A stretch of DNA of 64,000 bases from the NCBI RefSeq assembly GCF_000004195.4, contig NC_030678.2, positions 32,216,201 through 32,280,200 on the forward strand, in the 5' to 3' direction. The stretch is from Xenopus tropicalis. Lineage: Eukaryota > Chordata > Amphibia > Anura > Pipidae. The position numbers and the translations under genes were made by a program. The notes beneath the pieces were generated by a model. That model did not search any database. It was not told the DNA's origin and saw only the letters and a program-made list of their open reading frames with translations. Positions 33,936-45,925 of this stretch are shown one piece after another (position 1 is the stretch's first letter; every line of letters begins with the position of its first letter).

Positions 33936-35884
33936 TAAGGCACTACATAAATAAAACATCTTGCTCTATAAAACGGGTAGTTTAGATACAGATAGAAGTA
34001 TTTCAGATATAAAAGGAGATATTTACACTTAAAGGGGATAAAAATGGCACATAAACACTAATAGATATTTTTTGAGTGGGTAAGTGTCATTTAAAACCAC
34101 TGCAAATGTTTAGGCCTTAAGTTACTACATATACATATGCAAGAAACTAAAAGAATTACAAAGTTTTATTCACAGTTAAGCAGCACTGTAAGCGCCACAG
34201 ATACAGTTTGTTCAGTCGTGGTTGCCTGAGGTAACCTTTCATATTTGAAAAGTTGTGCCAGAGAAGCTCGGCAAAATCCAAAGGCAACAAAGTTAGTTAC
34301 GGAGCTAAGCTGGTCATAAGTTTAGTACAAGAATCTGTCCATCTTTCCAGTTGGCAAAGTTTGCTTTCCTGTGGAATTTAAAGACCAGTTGCTTAGAATG
34401 GAGCATTGAAAATATCACACAGACAGGCCTAAAACCCAAAGTAATTATATATATGCGGTTGGCTATGTTTGTACATTACAGGTGTCAGATTGAAATACCC
34501 AGGACTATGCTGGTGGCCTCACAGCATGCATGGTTCCTAGACGTCTAATTTAAAATGAATACACAAATAAAAAATACTAGGAGATTTTAACTCATAACAA
34601 AAAAAAGGCATGCATAACTTATATTATATATATATATCTGTTTCTAAGGGAGTAAACTTGTGTCACATGATTCATTGCAACCTAGTATAAGAGGTAGTGA
34701 ACTCCCTGTAGTAAAATACAAAGACAGGAACACTTACAAGTTCCATAACCTGTATAACATGTGTCTTTACATGGCCAAGGGTTACAAATAATTTTTAATT
34801 GCTGAAAAAACTATGCTGTGACATTAAATATACTATATAAATAATGCTATAAAAGTAGCTTTGTGTATGATCGAGGACAGTCACCAAAGGGAAGATTTAA
34901 TAGCCACTCATTGCTATGGACACAAACAAGAATAGGACAAGAGTTCAATTCATAAAAAGCAATATATTCTATTAAAAAAAACCTGCAGGAAAAAAATATA
35001 AAAATATTGGATTCCTTCACTATGCCTGTGTCATTACAAATGCCACATTTCCTAACAAAGCAGCAGCCATTCATTGTAAAATGAGTATTATTTCTCAGGA
35101 TTACAGTAAAGGAACATGAGGTTGCTTACACCAGTTAATCATCAAATTGAATAACTTTCATAGTGCCATAGCGTGGTGGCAAAATAAACAAACGAGCACC
35201 TGGACCTTAGCACAGCAAATACAATCATTTTATTGTCTCATGCTGTAGTCAGAAATGTAATTGCCACTGCTTTATTTGTTTCTATAAATGGCCTGGTTGA
35301 GTTAGCCAAGGCCCCATGACACAATGACCATGCCCCTTGCCCAACTAAGCCCCGTCCCAGTGGGTTAATGCAGTTGGCTGACAACACAACTAAATGAAGA
35401 AACATGCAAAATACTTTTGGTAAGATTAAAATGTTATTCTCCTGACCTCAGTCACAAATCTCAAAATATGACAGCTGGGGAGATGACAAACAAAATCAGC
35501 CTATCCGAATTTTATGGGCTATCCTCTAATACCAGTATCAAACAATCTTACGATTGTCCTCAAAAGTAAATAATAAATACATACATAAGAAAATCCAAAT
35601 GTTTGGTTTTAAGTGACCTCTAACCCCTTGACTAAGTTATTATGCTTCCAGTTTTCCCAGAAAAGTCATTGTGGCGCAGTCAAGTACCAAACGCAACTTG
35701 ATGCATTCCACCTGCGTTGAGTACCTGCCTGCACTTCAATGAGAACAAAATGATGTGTTTGTGGAATGTGTGAAAGATCCAATGCAGGGGAACACAGGCA
35801 ATATCACAAATCCAAATGACACAAACTAGATTCTGTTTAACAAGGTTAGACTTTATCCATAACATGCAATGTCTGCAATCTTAA
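33936..35884. other. Intron, nothing recognised
   Basis: AT-rich, short ORFs only, a brief TATATATATA run near 34625. Confidence 0.55.
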
Positions 35885-36172
35885 ATTGGTCAATACAAGG
35901 GCTGCTAAAAACTGCCGATTTGCCCCCTGAAGACTGAACTGGCAGCTTATATGCCTGTGTACAGGGAGCTTGGGACTGCCTGTCTTATAGAAGAATAGAC
36001 CAAGAATCAGGCAGAAATCTATTGTGCAGGTTGGAAAGCCCTACTGGACTAAGGCCACATCAATGTAATGATGTAAGGATTGCATCAGACAGGGATTAGA
36101 TCAACCTGATTTTGCCCTGCATATGGGTGGACAATGTACAAGTGGAAAGATCCACTCATCTGGTGACCTTAA
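35885..36172. mobile_element. Harbinger-like MITE, worn
   Basis: Interior match AAAACTGCCGATTTGCCCCCTGAAG, CTGGCAGCTTATATGCCTGTGTACAGG, and ATCCACTCATCTGGTGACCTTAAG at the right end. Confidence 0.55.
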
Positions 36173-38371
36173 GAGGGCATTTAAAAGTGCAATGTTTTTC
36201 CCCATCAAGTCACAGTCATCATTCCCTGGCTTTTTTTGGCTGGAAGAACTATGGTCTGATGTGATTGTACCAAGTTTCATCTGAAAAAAACCCCAAAAAA
36301 CTCAATTTGTAGCTTTGAAATTTTGCAACATTGTACAATAGTAAAGTTTAAGATGTATAAAAAGAGTCGAGAGAGGTTAATTTAATAAAGGGTGCAAAGT
36401 TTGCTAAAGGCCTAGTAACCAATTAGCACAGAGGTCAGCTGTTTACAAGCAAACATTTAATTGCTAGGTGTTACCATGCCTGGGCAAACTTTGGACCTTT
36501 TATTATATTCCCTTGGAATGGTCCAGATTGTTACCAGGACATCTGAAGCAGCAGCTGTTTTATTATTGTATAAATGGTAAATATCTCTCCTTGGAAACAG
36601 TTATCACTGCCAAAGAAATACACAGTGAATGTGTCTTTATTGTGGTTAAATCTGGGTATGTACAGGAGCAGACTGCTAGTAATGACTGGTTACTAAAAGC
36701 AGTTATTAAATGAGAAGTAAACCTTTTTTTGTGTTTTTCTTGTTTAATAGAATTGCTGCAGGTACAGAAGCCCTACACAATGAAAAATAAATCCTCACTG
36801 AATCCTTGCTCCCCCTACAAGCTTAGGGCCCCTGCTAGCATATTCCCCAACTAAAATTGCAGCTGCCCCTATTCACATGGACCACAGAGGTACATTAGGG
36901 ATAGATATCAGTCATTGCAACAACTCTGTGCCTGGAGGTGAGAAGTTAAAATTAAAAAAAGTAAGGGGAGAAAGGTAGTTTAAGAATAGTGAGAGGAGAA
37001 GAGTAGGGTATTATTAAAAGGGCAACTAAAGAGGGAAAAAAAATATAAAAGTTAATTTAATTAAGGTTCTGGGGTTACTTGCATCACCTGCAGTGATCCA
37101 TGGCAATTTGGTCAAAACCCCTTGTGCACTGAAGGCCTAAAGGGTTAAGTCTAAAGGACAGACGATGATTAATTTTCACCAAGGGTCTTTGATGAGAATA
37201 GGAGGCACATAATAATAATAAAGCCAGCAGGAATTCCATGTGATCTCACATGGCTGCATCATAAGATCCCAATCTGTTCAGCCTGTGCATGAACAACTAT
37301 ATTCCCAGGCACCCAGAGGCATCCACTTACAGAGATAAATTAAAAGGCCAGACTGAAACAGAGCGAAGAGGGTCTGAGAATGAATCCCTTCTATTATGCT
37401 TTAATTTCCCTCTTATATAACCAAAGGACTGATTATACAGTCTGATTCCTATAAAAAGGACTTTCAATGCAGCTGGATGTCTCTAATCCGCAGTGAGAAC
37501 GGACAACTGTATAAACACACACAGAGTACAGTGAGAGAGTGAGCAGATGAAACTGCCTGAAAAAGGTGATTAACAGGTAACGGTCCCACTCAAAACAATT
37601 TATTTTAGCAGGTCAGTATGAGATATGAATATTTCTCATTGCACAAACACCTCTATGCAGAAACATATACTGAGCCAACAACCTGCCACTATGAGAAGTG
37701 CCTCTCAATTTGTTTCTAGCAAGTCAATTTGTTTCCATAGCCATAGCCACTATCTGAAAAGCTTAAAAAAAAGCCCCTGGTTTAGTGTTTTTCATAGAAT
37801 TATATGCAGGCAAATGTACCCCAGAAATATATCTACCACTGCTTAACTGATTTCTGGGTTAGAAAACACAGCGAAACCAAATGAAGTTATAACTGCAGAT
37901 AAAGCACTGCCAAGATCTGTGCTGCACCAAGTGTGAGACCAAATAGCCCCCCATAAGGCCCAACTCCCCCCCCCCCACAGCCTATATAAAAGCTACAAAC
38001 AAAGGAAAACTCTGCTTTATCAGCCACTGACCATTAGCCCTAAGACTAAAGAGAACAAGTGTTCACCCAATATCTTGCACCAACAGAACTTCAATATGGG
38101 TGTCCAGGAGTATCTAGGATAAAAAAGGCATTTTATTAATGTTTGGCTTCTGAATGCCCTCCTCAGCCAAAGCATTCCCATGGAGGTTCAGTTCCACAGT
38201 CTGGGGACTACTGCTCTACAGCAGCTATCCATGCAGAGAACACAAACTCAGGATTCAAAAAATATAGATAATCAAACATGTTTCTTAAATGGGTATAGCC
38301 AACCCATAATACAAACCAACCTATTTTTAATTTACAACTCATAATTACTGACAAAGGGACAAAAGGGTTTG
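36173..38371. other. Intron, nothing recognised
   Basis: No repeat ends found. A run of C at about 37967-37977 and chance ORFs up to 81 codons. Confidence 0.55.
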
Positions 38372-38440
38372 AAGGAGTAGTTCACCTTTAAATAACGTTT
38401 AATGTGATATAGACCAGTGCTTTCCAACTTACTACATGTC
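38372..38440. mobile_element. T2-type left end
   Basis: AAGGAGTAGTTCACCTTTAAATAACGTTTAATGTGATATAGA matches the left terminus of the T2 group; the sequence then diverges. Confidence 0.5.
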
Positions 38441-40119
38441 ATTGGTTAAATCTTTCCAGTCATTTAAAGTTATTTGTAAAATGAATGGCAAAGCAGTATC
38501 TGTCTTGTGCTGGTCCTGACCACATACACCATCAAAATAATGTATCAGCAGTTTATGCTTCTCTCCAGCCTAGATTCCAATTGCAATTATAAGAAACTGA
38601 GCCTTCGCACGAAGGAGCTGACTATTACAAATGTAACCTTCCATGATTTTTATGGGGTACTTTCTAAATTACACTGTTTAAATAACAAATAATTCACTCT
38701 ACCGTTTAAAATGTTATTCTTGAACCAAACAAATGTATTTTTAGCTGTAATATTGGTGTGTAGGTGCCATCTCAGTGCATTGTGCCCGAGTCTGAGCTTT
38801 CAGAAGGAGCCAGCGCTACACATTAGAACTGCTTTCAGGTAACCCATTGTGTCTCCTACTCCCATGTAACTGGAGGGAGTCCCAAGCCAGACTTGGATTT
38901 CTTACTATTGAGTGCTATTCTGATACCCACTGGGAGCTGCTATTTTGCTCCCTTCCCATTGTTCTGCTAATTGGATGCTGGGAGGGGGGGTGATATCACT
39001 CCAACTTGCAGCTCAAAAGTAAAGTGTGACTGAAGTTTATCAGAGCACAGGTCACATGGCTGTGGCACCCTGGGAATTTAAGAATATGGCATGTGACATT
39101 TCAAAATTAAATATAAAAAAATATGTTTGTTTTATGTTATGTTTTGGAAAAATAAAAACATGTTTTCCCAGGACAATACTGTATTCCTTTAAATGGTATA
39201 ACTGTCAGAGCCAGAAGTGCAGTGCAGATGTAACATTTAAGGGAAAGATGCTTCAAATGAAATTTATTTAAATTATAGAAAAGGGCTGACAGCACTTTTA
39301 AGATCCATTCCTAGCTATCAAAAAGGAATCTTTGCAGGTTGCGTTTTGGTGAAAAGACCAGAGGTAGCAAGCGTCCCCTCAATATGAGACTTGTAAGAGG
39401 TTTTAAGCTGTGCCGCACACACACAAGGCATTGTTTTATATTTGCTTAGGCTATGGGCAGATTTAAGTTAATTTGTCTGTTTTTGTCACTGTGTTAATAT
39501 CAGACGAGAGCAAAATGATTATCACACCAGAGCAAAGTCCTTGATACACCTTGATATAGACAGATAGAGAGACAGACAGATCCAGTAATCACCAGGCAGT
39601 AAGGCTGCAACAAGCACATAAGAGACATAAACAGGGACTGATTATCCTCTTCTAGGGCCCTATGTAGTGACCAAAATACCTAAATACAGGTCTTATGTGT
39701 ATTTTAATAAAATGATGTAGCTCAGATTACATCAATAGAAGTGCATCACAATTATTTTATCGAGTGTTTCTTTGATAAAGTCATGTATCTCTGTAGGGGC
39801 CAATGACCTCCAAAACATTTATACCTTATTTTTCCGTGACATCAGCCAGTCGAGAATAGCTCATTGTCTATGTTTCCATTAAGGGCAAGTCAGCTGGTAG
39901 CTAACTGATGTGCTCTACAGCTGCAGGCACTTAATGTTGCAAAAAGCATCTGTGAGAAACTTCAACTTACTTCTGGGTTGCAAATTGGGCCACAGCCCCC
40001 AATCCAGCACTCCAGGGAGGCATTCTACTCCGTTACCACAAAAGCAAGGTGGTGTTTGAATTAGAAAATGTCCCTGACTTGCTTTTATATATTGGGAATC
40101 TTTTAATGTTTGATTTAAT
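38441..40119. other. Intron, nothing recognised
   Basis: Short ORFs without motifs. One G-rich stretch near 38980. Confidence 0.55.
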
Positions 40120-40145
40120 ATAATGTTTGATAAACCTGCCCCTAA

Positions 40146-40448
40146 AGGTCCCCATACACGGGCCGATTCTAGCTGCAGATATCGGTCCCTTAGACCGATT
40201 CGGCAGCTAATCGGCCCGTGTATGGGCACTACCGATGGGCCTGCCCAACCGATATCTGGCCTGAAAACGGGCAGATCTCGATCGGGCAGGTTAAAAAAAT
40301 CTAGTCGGATCGGGGGACCGCATCGGCTCGTTGATGCTGTCGGATCGGGGAGTGCATTGGCTCGTTGATGCGGCCCCCGGACTGAATTTGCCTATACCTG
40401 CTGTAATAACATTGCCAAGCGAGCGGATCTTAAGGTATATGGGCACCT
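40146..40448. mobile_element. Harbinger-like MITE, well preserved
   Basis: AGGTCCCCATACACGGGCC to GTATATGGGCACCT, with TAA at 40143-40145 and 40449-40451. The minus-strand ORF over it is an artefact of its GC content. Confidence 0.85.
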
Positions 40449-40834
40449 TAAGCTTTGTACTGGGGGCAACAATCAAACTTGTGCCTTGTGATAAATGAAT
40501 CTAGTTTATACCATAAGCTTTTGTAATAGCACCTCAAAAGGGCAATTGATATGGCTATTTACATTTTCATTGGGCCAATTCTTGACACGTGATGCAAAGT
40601 CTAATGCCTAGGCCACATGGGGCCAATTCTTGGCCTAATGATAAACGCAGGCGCCGAATCAGTTTCTACACTTAAATCAGCCTTCTCCTGTGACTGCACC
40701 CAAAGCCACTGTGTAGGAACGGGTGCAGGCACACAAAGCATATTTTGGTGCAAAAATGCACACTCATGGCACAGTTTTTGGGTCAAAATACACTCCATCT
40801 ACTCTCAGGCCAATACAGTGGCTATAGAGTTTTA

Positions 40835-41218
40835 CACATGTATGGGACCTGTGTAAAAACATTCACGGTATATGGAGGGAGAAGCCAAAAAATTCCCTAA
40901 ATATAGGGGAGAACCTGGGGTATTCTGGTTAGAGGGTCTCAGTAATTTGGATCTTCATACTTTAGGTCTGCTAACAAATAATTTAAACATAAAATGAACC
41001 CAATAGGATTGTTTTGTCTTCAGTAAGGAATAATTACTGGTATGTCTTAGTTGGGATTAAGTAAAAGGTACTGTTCTGTTATTACAGGGAAAAACCAAAT
41101 TTTTTTTTTTTTTTTAAATGTGAATTATTTGATTCAAATGGAGTCTATGGTAGAAAGTCTTCCCATAATTTAGAGCTTTCTGGTTAATAGGTTTCCAGCT
41201 AATGGATCTCATATCTGT
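40835..41218 (+). mobile_element. TA-flanked MITE with expanded left part
   Basis: Left end ACATGTATGGGACCTG, then about 60 bases not seen in other copies, then the usual interior (AACCCAATAGGATTG, CTTAGTTGGGATTAAG) and right end ATGGATCTCATATCTG with TA. Confidence 0.7.
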
Positions 41219-42013
41219 ATAAGAAATTACAATTTAATACTGGAATTTTACTAATTATATTTTAGAAAGCCTGGCTAAATGTAGCCAATATGCTTCAATA
41301 AATAAAATTAGTAATTGGTGGGTCAGCCTGAAACACAAGGGACTGCTGGTTAACCCAAATGGTAACAGTATAAAATTGCTAATATCTTTCTACAGTAATG
41401 GCTGAAATTTAAAAAGAAAAGGAAGTCTACTTGCTCTGAACAAGTCTACTTACATTTTTTAAAGGGTGGATTTATATTCTCTTTAACCCTATTTATATTT
41501 TAAAATGTTGTATAATGCTGTCAAAGCAGGAAATCATTCAGTTTACCTTCCCTTTGCTGCCTGTATCCCTGGCTGGAGGCTAATGTATTTCATAATGAAT
41601 GGTAACTGTATCTCTCCTCGGCCATCTTCCTGGGAGTCGGGTGTGAGCTCAGCTGCGTTTCTAGGTACATGATAAAGCAGGGGTAGGGTAGCAGGGCATC
41701 TCTGCTTGTTAAAGAACGCAAGAACATACGCATAACAATGACATCACGCTTGCACCAAAGGAGCTGGAATTTCAGTCAAACTCACAGGCAGACGAGGAAG
41801 ACAAATGCTTCATAAATAAATAATATTCCATGTAAGTGTAAAGAAAACATCTGTCATTTCTAAGCTAAAGCCACCAGGCCAGGACTCCCTTTATATCAAG
41901 CCTGGCACCAAATACACAGAATATATAGTGCAGGCTTAAAAGAAAAAAACCTAAATATGTTGTGTGGATCTGCTTACAACCTACAAACTAAATATATATA
42001 CACCAAACATATA

Positions 42014-42315
42014 CAGGTATGGGATCCCTTATCCGGAAACCCATTATCCAGAAAGCTCCGACTCCATTTTAATCAAATAATTCAGAATCTTAAAACTGAT
42101 TTCCTTTTTCTCTGTAATAATAATACAGTACCATGTAATTGATCCCAACTAAGATATAAATAATCCTTATTGGGTACAAAACAATCTTATTGGGTTTAAT
42201 TAATGGTTTATTGATTTTTTAGACGACTTAAGGTATGGAGATCCAAATTAAGGAAAGACCGCTTATCCAGAATACCCTTGGTCCCGAGCATTCTGGATAA
42301 CAGGTCCTATACCTG
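42014..42315 (-). mobile_element. TA-flanked MITE, reversed
   Basis: CAGGTATGGGATCCCTTATCC to AGGTCCTATACCTG, with TA on both sides. Very similar to the 58.6 kb copy. Confidence 0.85.
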
Positions 42316-42476
42316 TACCTATATTAATAATATGTGTATATATATACATATATATGTTGTATATATATATTTTTTTTTGTGATATTATTGAATTACTTAC
42401 CTTGCACCCAAGGCAAGCATTTAAGCAGTAAGCCGCCCATGATCTGTATATATTTATATATATATTTATATATACT

Positions 42477-42720
42477 CAGGGTGGGATTGACAGCACACGC
42501 AGGGTTTTCATATGAAAAATCACAAAGGTGTAGATGAATAAATGTGAGGCTTTATTCAGTCCGACGTTTCAGTTCCTATCTGGAACTTTCATCAGGGACA
42601 AGTTCCAGATAGGAACTGAAACGTCGGACTGAATAAAGCCTCACATTTATTCATCTACACCTTTGTGATTTTTCATATGAAAACCCTGCGTGTGCTGTCA
42701 ATCCCACCCTGAGTATCTAT
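42477..42720. mobile_element. Palindromic hammerhead-type retroelement
   Basis: Left arm about 42479-42588 and right arm about 42601-42712 are reverse complements over roughly 110 bases, with only the hammerhead 5' part (TCATCAGGGAC on the plus strand) between them. The right arm starts inside stem II, so only the minus-strand copy is complete. Outward of the palindrome come TATATATTTATATA (left) and a GAGCACCCAGGTATT stretch then (TA)n (right). The similar GAGCACC piece beside the 23.4 kb palindrome supports a common element family. Penelope-like origin is inferred. Confidence 0.6.
42559..42599 (-). ncRNA. Hammerhead ribozyme motif, type I, no stem III loop
   Basis: Minus strand: stem I GUCC (42599-42596), core CUGAUGA (42595-42589), extra A, stem II AGUUCC/GGAACU with loop AGAUA (all six pairs perfect), GAAAC (42570-42566), then GUC with predicted cleavage after C42563, and stem I GGAC (42562-42559). 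Stem III would be ACGU with no loop, which is possible only if two molecules pair. Every core residue is present except for the extra A before stem II. Confidence 0.6.
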
Positions 42721-42787
42721 ACCTCCTGCACGAGCACCCAGGTATTATCTTGTTCTTATGGTGTGCAGCTTTCCAGCAACTCGTTTC

Positions 42788-42838
42788 TATATTTATATAT
42801 ATATATATATATGTATATACACACACACACAAACATAT

Positions 42839-42893
<55 letters not shown>

Positions 42894-42900
42894 CATACAC
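42788..42900. repeat. Compound (TA)n/(CA)n microsatellite
   Basis: TATATA run, then ACACACACACAAACATATACACACACACA, then a long (TA)n. Lies just outside the hammerhead palindrome. Confidence 0.95.
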
Positions 42901-42989
42901 ACCTTATATAACATATCATGCAATGACAGTATATCTAATACCATAATGTAGCGCAATCCTCCAACCATAGTTTTTCATTCGTTTGGCCT

Positions 42990-43520
42990 AATGAAAAAAA
43001 TATAAAGCCAAGCAATGCTCCAATATACATTCAATAAATATTTTCAATGGTTTTAAAGTTGTTTGTAAATGTAAATGCTACTGAAAGCAGTTTTGACTTT
43101 TAAAGGGATAGTTCACCTTTAGGCTAATGCTTGTCAAAAATATCCGCCCTACTCCTCGTCCGGCATTAGCCTTAGGTTAACTTAGGTAATTAAGACTCTA
43201 GTAACCAAATACGTGCTGAAATTCCAAACTGGAGAGTTGAATCAGAAGCTAAATAAACAAAAAACAAAACACACAAATAAAAATGAAGACAAATTGCAAA
43301 TTGTCTCAGAATATCACCCATATGAAAACTTCATTTTAAGGTGAACAAAGTGACAGGAATCAGGTCTCCTCCAGGTCTGTTAAAGAGCAGGCTTGCAGCA
43401 TTGTTTCAGGAGTCAGAGCTAGGAATACAGACAACAGAAACAACTAGATGCTGCTTTGAATTGCAATTACAAATAACTTTAACCAATTTTTTCAGTTAAA
43501 GTGTTTTGGAACGTTCCTAA
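42990..43520. mobile_element. Composite of T2-type fragments
   Basis: TTAAAGGGATAGTTCACCTTTAGG at about 43102, GAAATTCCAAACTGGAGAG, GCAAATTGTCTCAGAATATCAC and TTTTAAGGTGAAC are pieces of the T2 group. Adjoining sequence resembles the fragment at 16.9 kb. Boundaries are blurred by decay. Confidence 0.5.
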
Positions 43521-44507
43521 GAATGACTTTTCTTTTACTATGCAAAAGTGTTTGTTTTATTTTTTGTTCTCCCTTAACCCCTTCTGTGCCACAGATCATA
43601 AACTGTTGGCACTGACCCTCAAGCACTGCAGCACCAGCGCTATAGATACCTTTCCAGGTTCCAGATTAAGTACCAGGTAAATCCTGATCCCGTTACAATG
43701 GAAATCCCATGCTTTTAAAGTGTTAAGTGATAATGTACTTTATATAATGAAAAAGGGAAGATGCAATCATATTAAACGTACTGATCCCTCCAGATTAAAT
43801 CTATTGTAGAGAATTAGAAGTTTGCTTTACGGATACCAAACAGCATGACTCCTGAGAAAATAGTGCAAAACACAATAAGCTTGGTTCCATCAGGAAGCCC
43901 CAAACAGATCTTCTGCTTCCTCTTCCTATTAATGAATACTAAAGCCAGAATTCCACATCATTGGTTTCATCTTTTTGCCAAAACCAAAGTACGGGCATGT
44001 AAAAACTCACCTAAGAATTTCTTAATTCCTACAAAATTGCTTAAGGACTCAGGGGAACCCATAAACATCTGAACATTATTAAACATGCATTTTACAAGAG
44101 ATCAGTGGTTCCTTCTAAAAAAAAAAAAAGAGAAGTAAGTCAAGAGAATATTAAAAAAGTAACTACATGACTATGACAGAGCTAGACAAGTCCTCCTGGC
44201 AAGCTGTGGGCCCTAATCGTTCAATGAAAAGCTAGGACAGAAGCCAAGACTGCTACTGGCTGGCATGAATCATGACTTTCCTTCAGCAAGAGAACTGGCT
44301 CCTACTGTAAAAGTAATTAATGAACACTTATAATGACAGTTTTACATGGCAATTGTGTGATTAATGAGTCAGCACAAGCATAACGTTGGGAAAGGTCCTC
44401 CAATGAAAGGTGGGTTGTATGCAAAGAGCACACGACGAGGCTGCAATCATTAGAGTTGGGGATTATTAGAGCAAGACATAATTGAGTTCACTCATAATTC
44501 CGTGCCC

Positions 44508-45080
44508 TTAAAGAAGAACTAAAGCCTAGCTAAAAAAGTAGGGCAGAAATGTTGTACATTATATTTTGGGTTTCTGTACCAGCCCAAGGTAACCACAACC
44601 CTTTAGCAGAGAAGATTTGTGCTGCCAAAGATGCCCCAGTAGCTCCCCATCTTCTTTTCTGCTGCTTCCCTACACATGCTCTGTGCTGCTGTAAATTACT
44701 GAGATTAGGGGCCGACACACAATATACTGCATAAATAGAGTATAAATGTAACATGGGCATTTGCATCAGAATTGAATAATTAGCCCTGTAGCATCAGTTT
44801 ATATGACAGACAACCCTCATTTTCTGCTTGATAATTAGCAAAGACCCCTAAGCTCAGCTTTTCAAAAGTTGCTCAGACCACACTGAGCATGTGCATTTTC
44901 CCGGACAGTTCCAGTGGGGGGGGGGACAGAATCCAAGATGGGGAGCTCCTGTGACAACTGTAACGACCTATATCATTACTACTATAGAGATACTGAAACT
45001 TTAAGCCAGTGCAGTCAGTTTATAATTTAAAATATGGTATTTCTAGCCATATTCATTTTTAGGGTTTAGCTCTCCTTTAA
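44508..45080 (+). mobile_element. T2/Kolobok-type element with empty hAT site
   Basis: Starts TTAAAGAAGAACTAAAGCC and ends GCTCTCCTTTAA, with TTAA at both ends, as in the T2 family of Xenopus. It shares its whole length with 49867-50978, apart from the hAT inserted there. No coding capacity. Confidence 0.8.
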
Positions 45081-45399
45081 TGCTGCATGAAAAGATGTAC
45101 AAAAAATTGCATTTTTAAGTTAAGATTTTAATGGAAACTAGACCTAAAAAGTTCATGTCATTCTGCAACTCTGTCTGGTTATAAAAAATGTTCTGTTTGC
45201 CCATTCATTCGCTACTGGTATGATGTATGGTTACCAGCCACACACACTGAAATACATTGACTGTGTAGGACATAAAATTGGAAGTTAAAAGCTGCAAGTG
45301 CTGGTAGCAGATCCAGAAAATACAAACTTATCTTCATTATCCAATTTGATTTAAATTACAAAGATGTTCCCGCAGGTAACAAAAATATATATGTGCCTG

Positions 45400-45917
45400 T
45401 AGAGCTGGGCGGTATGACCAAAAATTTATATCACGGTATTTTTCAAAATTATATCGGTGTCACGGTATTTGACGGTATTTTTTTTTTTTATGCATGATTA
45501 GGTGTTAACCCCATTTCCTAATAAATTAGAGAATAATTACTGCAGTATTGAAAATCAGAGTCAGGCAAGCGAAGGATCGGCAACAGAAAGTCGTAAGGTA
45601 AATCAGGCAGGCTTAGTTTCCCAGGCAAGGCCGCAGACAACATAGCACAGGAGGAGGCGTTTGATAGCTTTAAATACCCCCCACGCATGCGCAGAACCGG
45701 CGCCGTCAGCGCGTCGCGGACGTGCACGCTTTGACATGTACGTACGCTTTGACGCACGTGCACCTGGGCAACGTCCCGCGGACAACGGGACACGCACGAG
45801 ACCGGGCCGCACGGGTGAGTACCCTGACACCCCGGTATTGCGGTATCTGAAAAATGAATATAGTTTTAAAAAAAAAACACCGGTATTCGGTATTAAACGG
45901 TATATCGCCCAGCCCTA
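45400..45917 (+). mobile_element. hAT-type non-autonomous element, copy 1
   Basis: Ends TAGAGCTGGGCGGTAT and its near inverse (ATATCGCCCAGCCCTA) are flanked by a perfect 8-base duplication, TGTGCCTG (45392-45399 and 45918-45925), the hAT signature. The interior is GC-rich with CpGs and contains GCGCATGCG-type sequence. No transposase is encoded. It is almost identical to the inverted copy at 50019-50503 over its central 200 bases, so both moved recently. Confidence 0.92.
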
Positions 45918-45925
45918 TGTGCCTG

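Noticed and set aside
39915..40368. ORFs of 81-104 codons on both strands
   Set aside because: They sit mostly on the Harbinger-like MITE at 40146-40448 and have no protein motif.
45518..45793. Minus-strand 91-codon ORF whose C-terminal half is repeated at 50107-50385
   Set aside because: The shared 50-residue peptide is simply the conserved interior of the two hAT elements; both copies are non-autonomous and the frame has no transposase motif.
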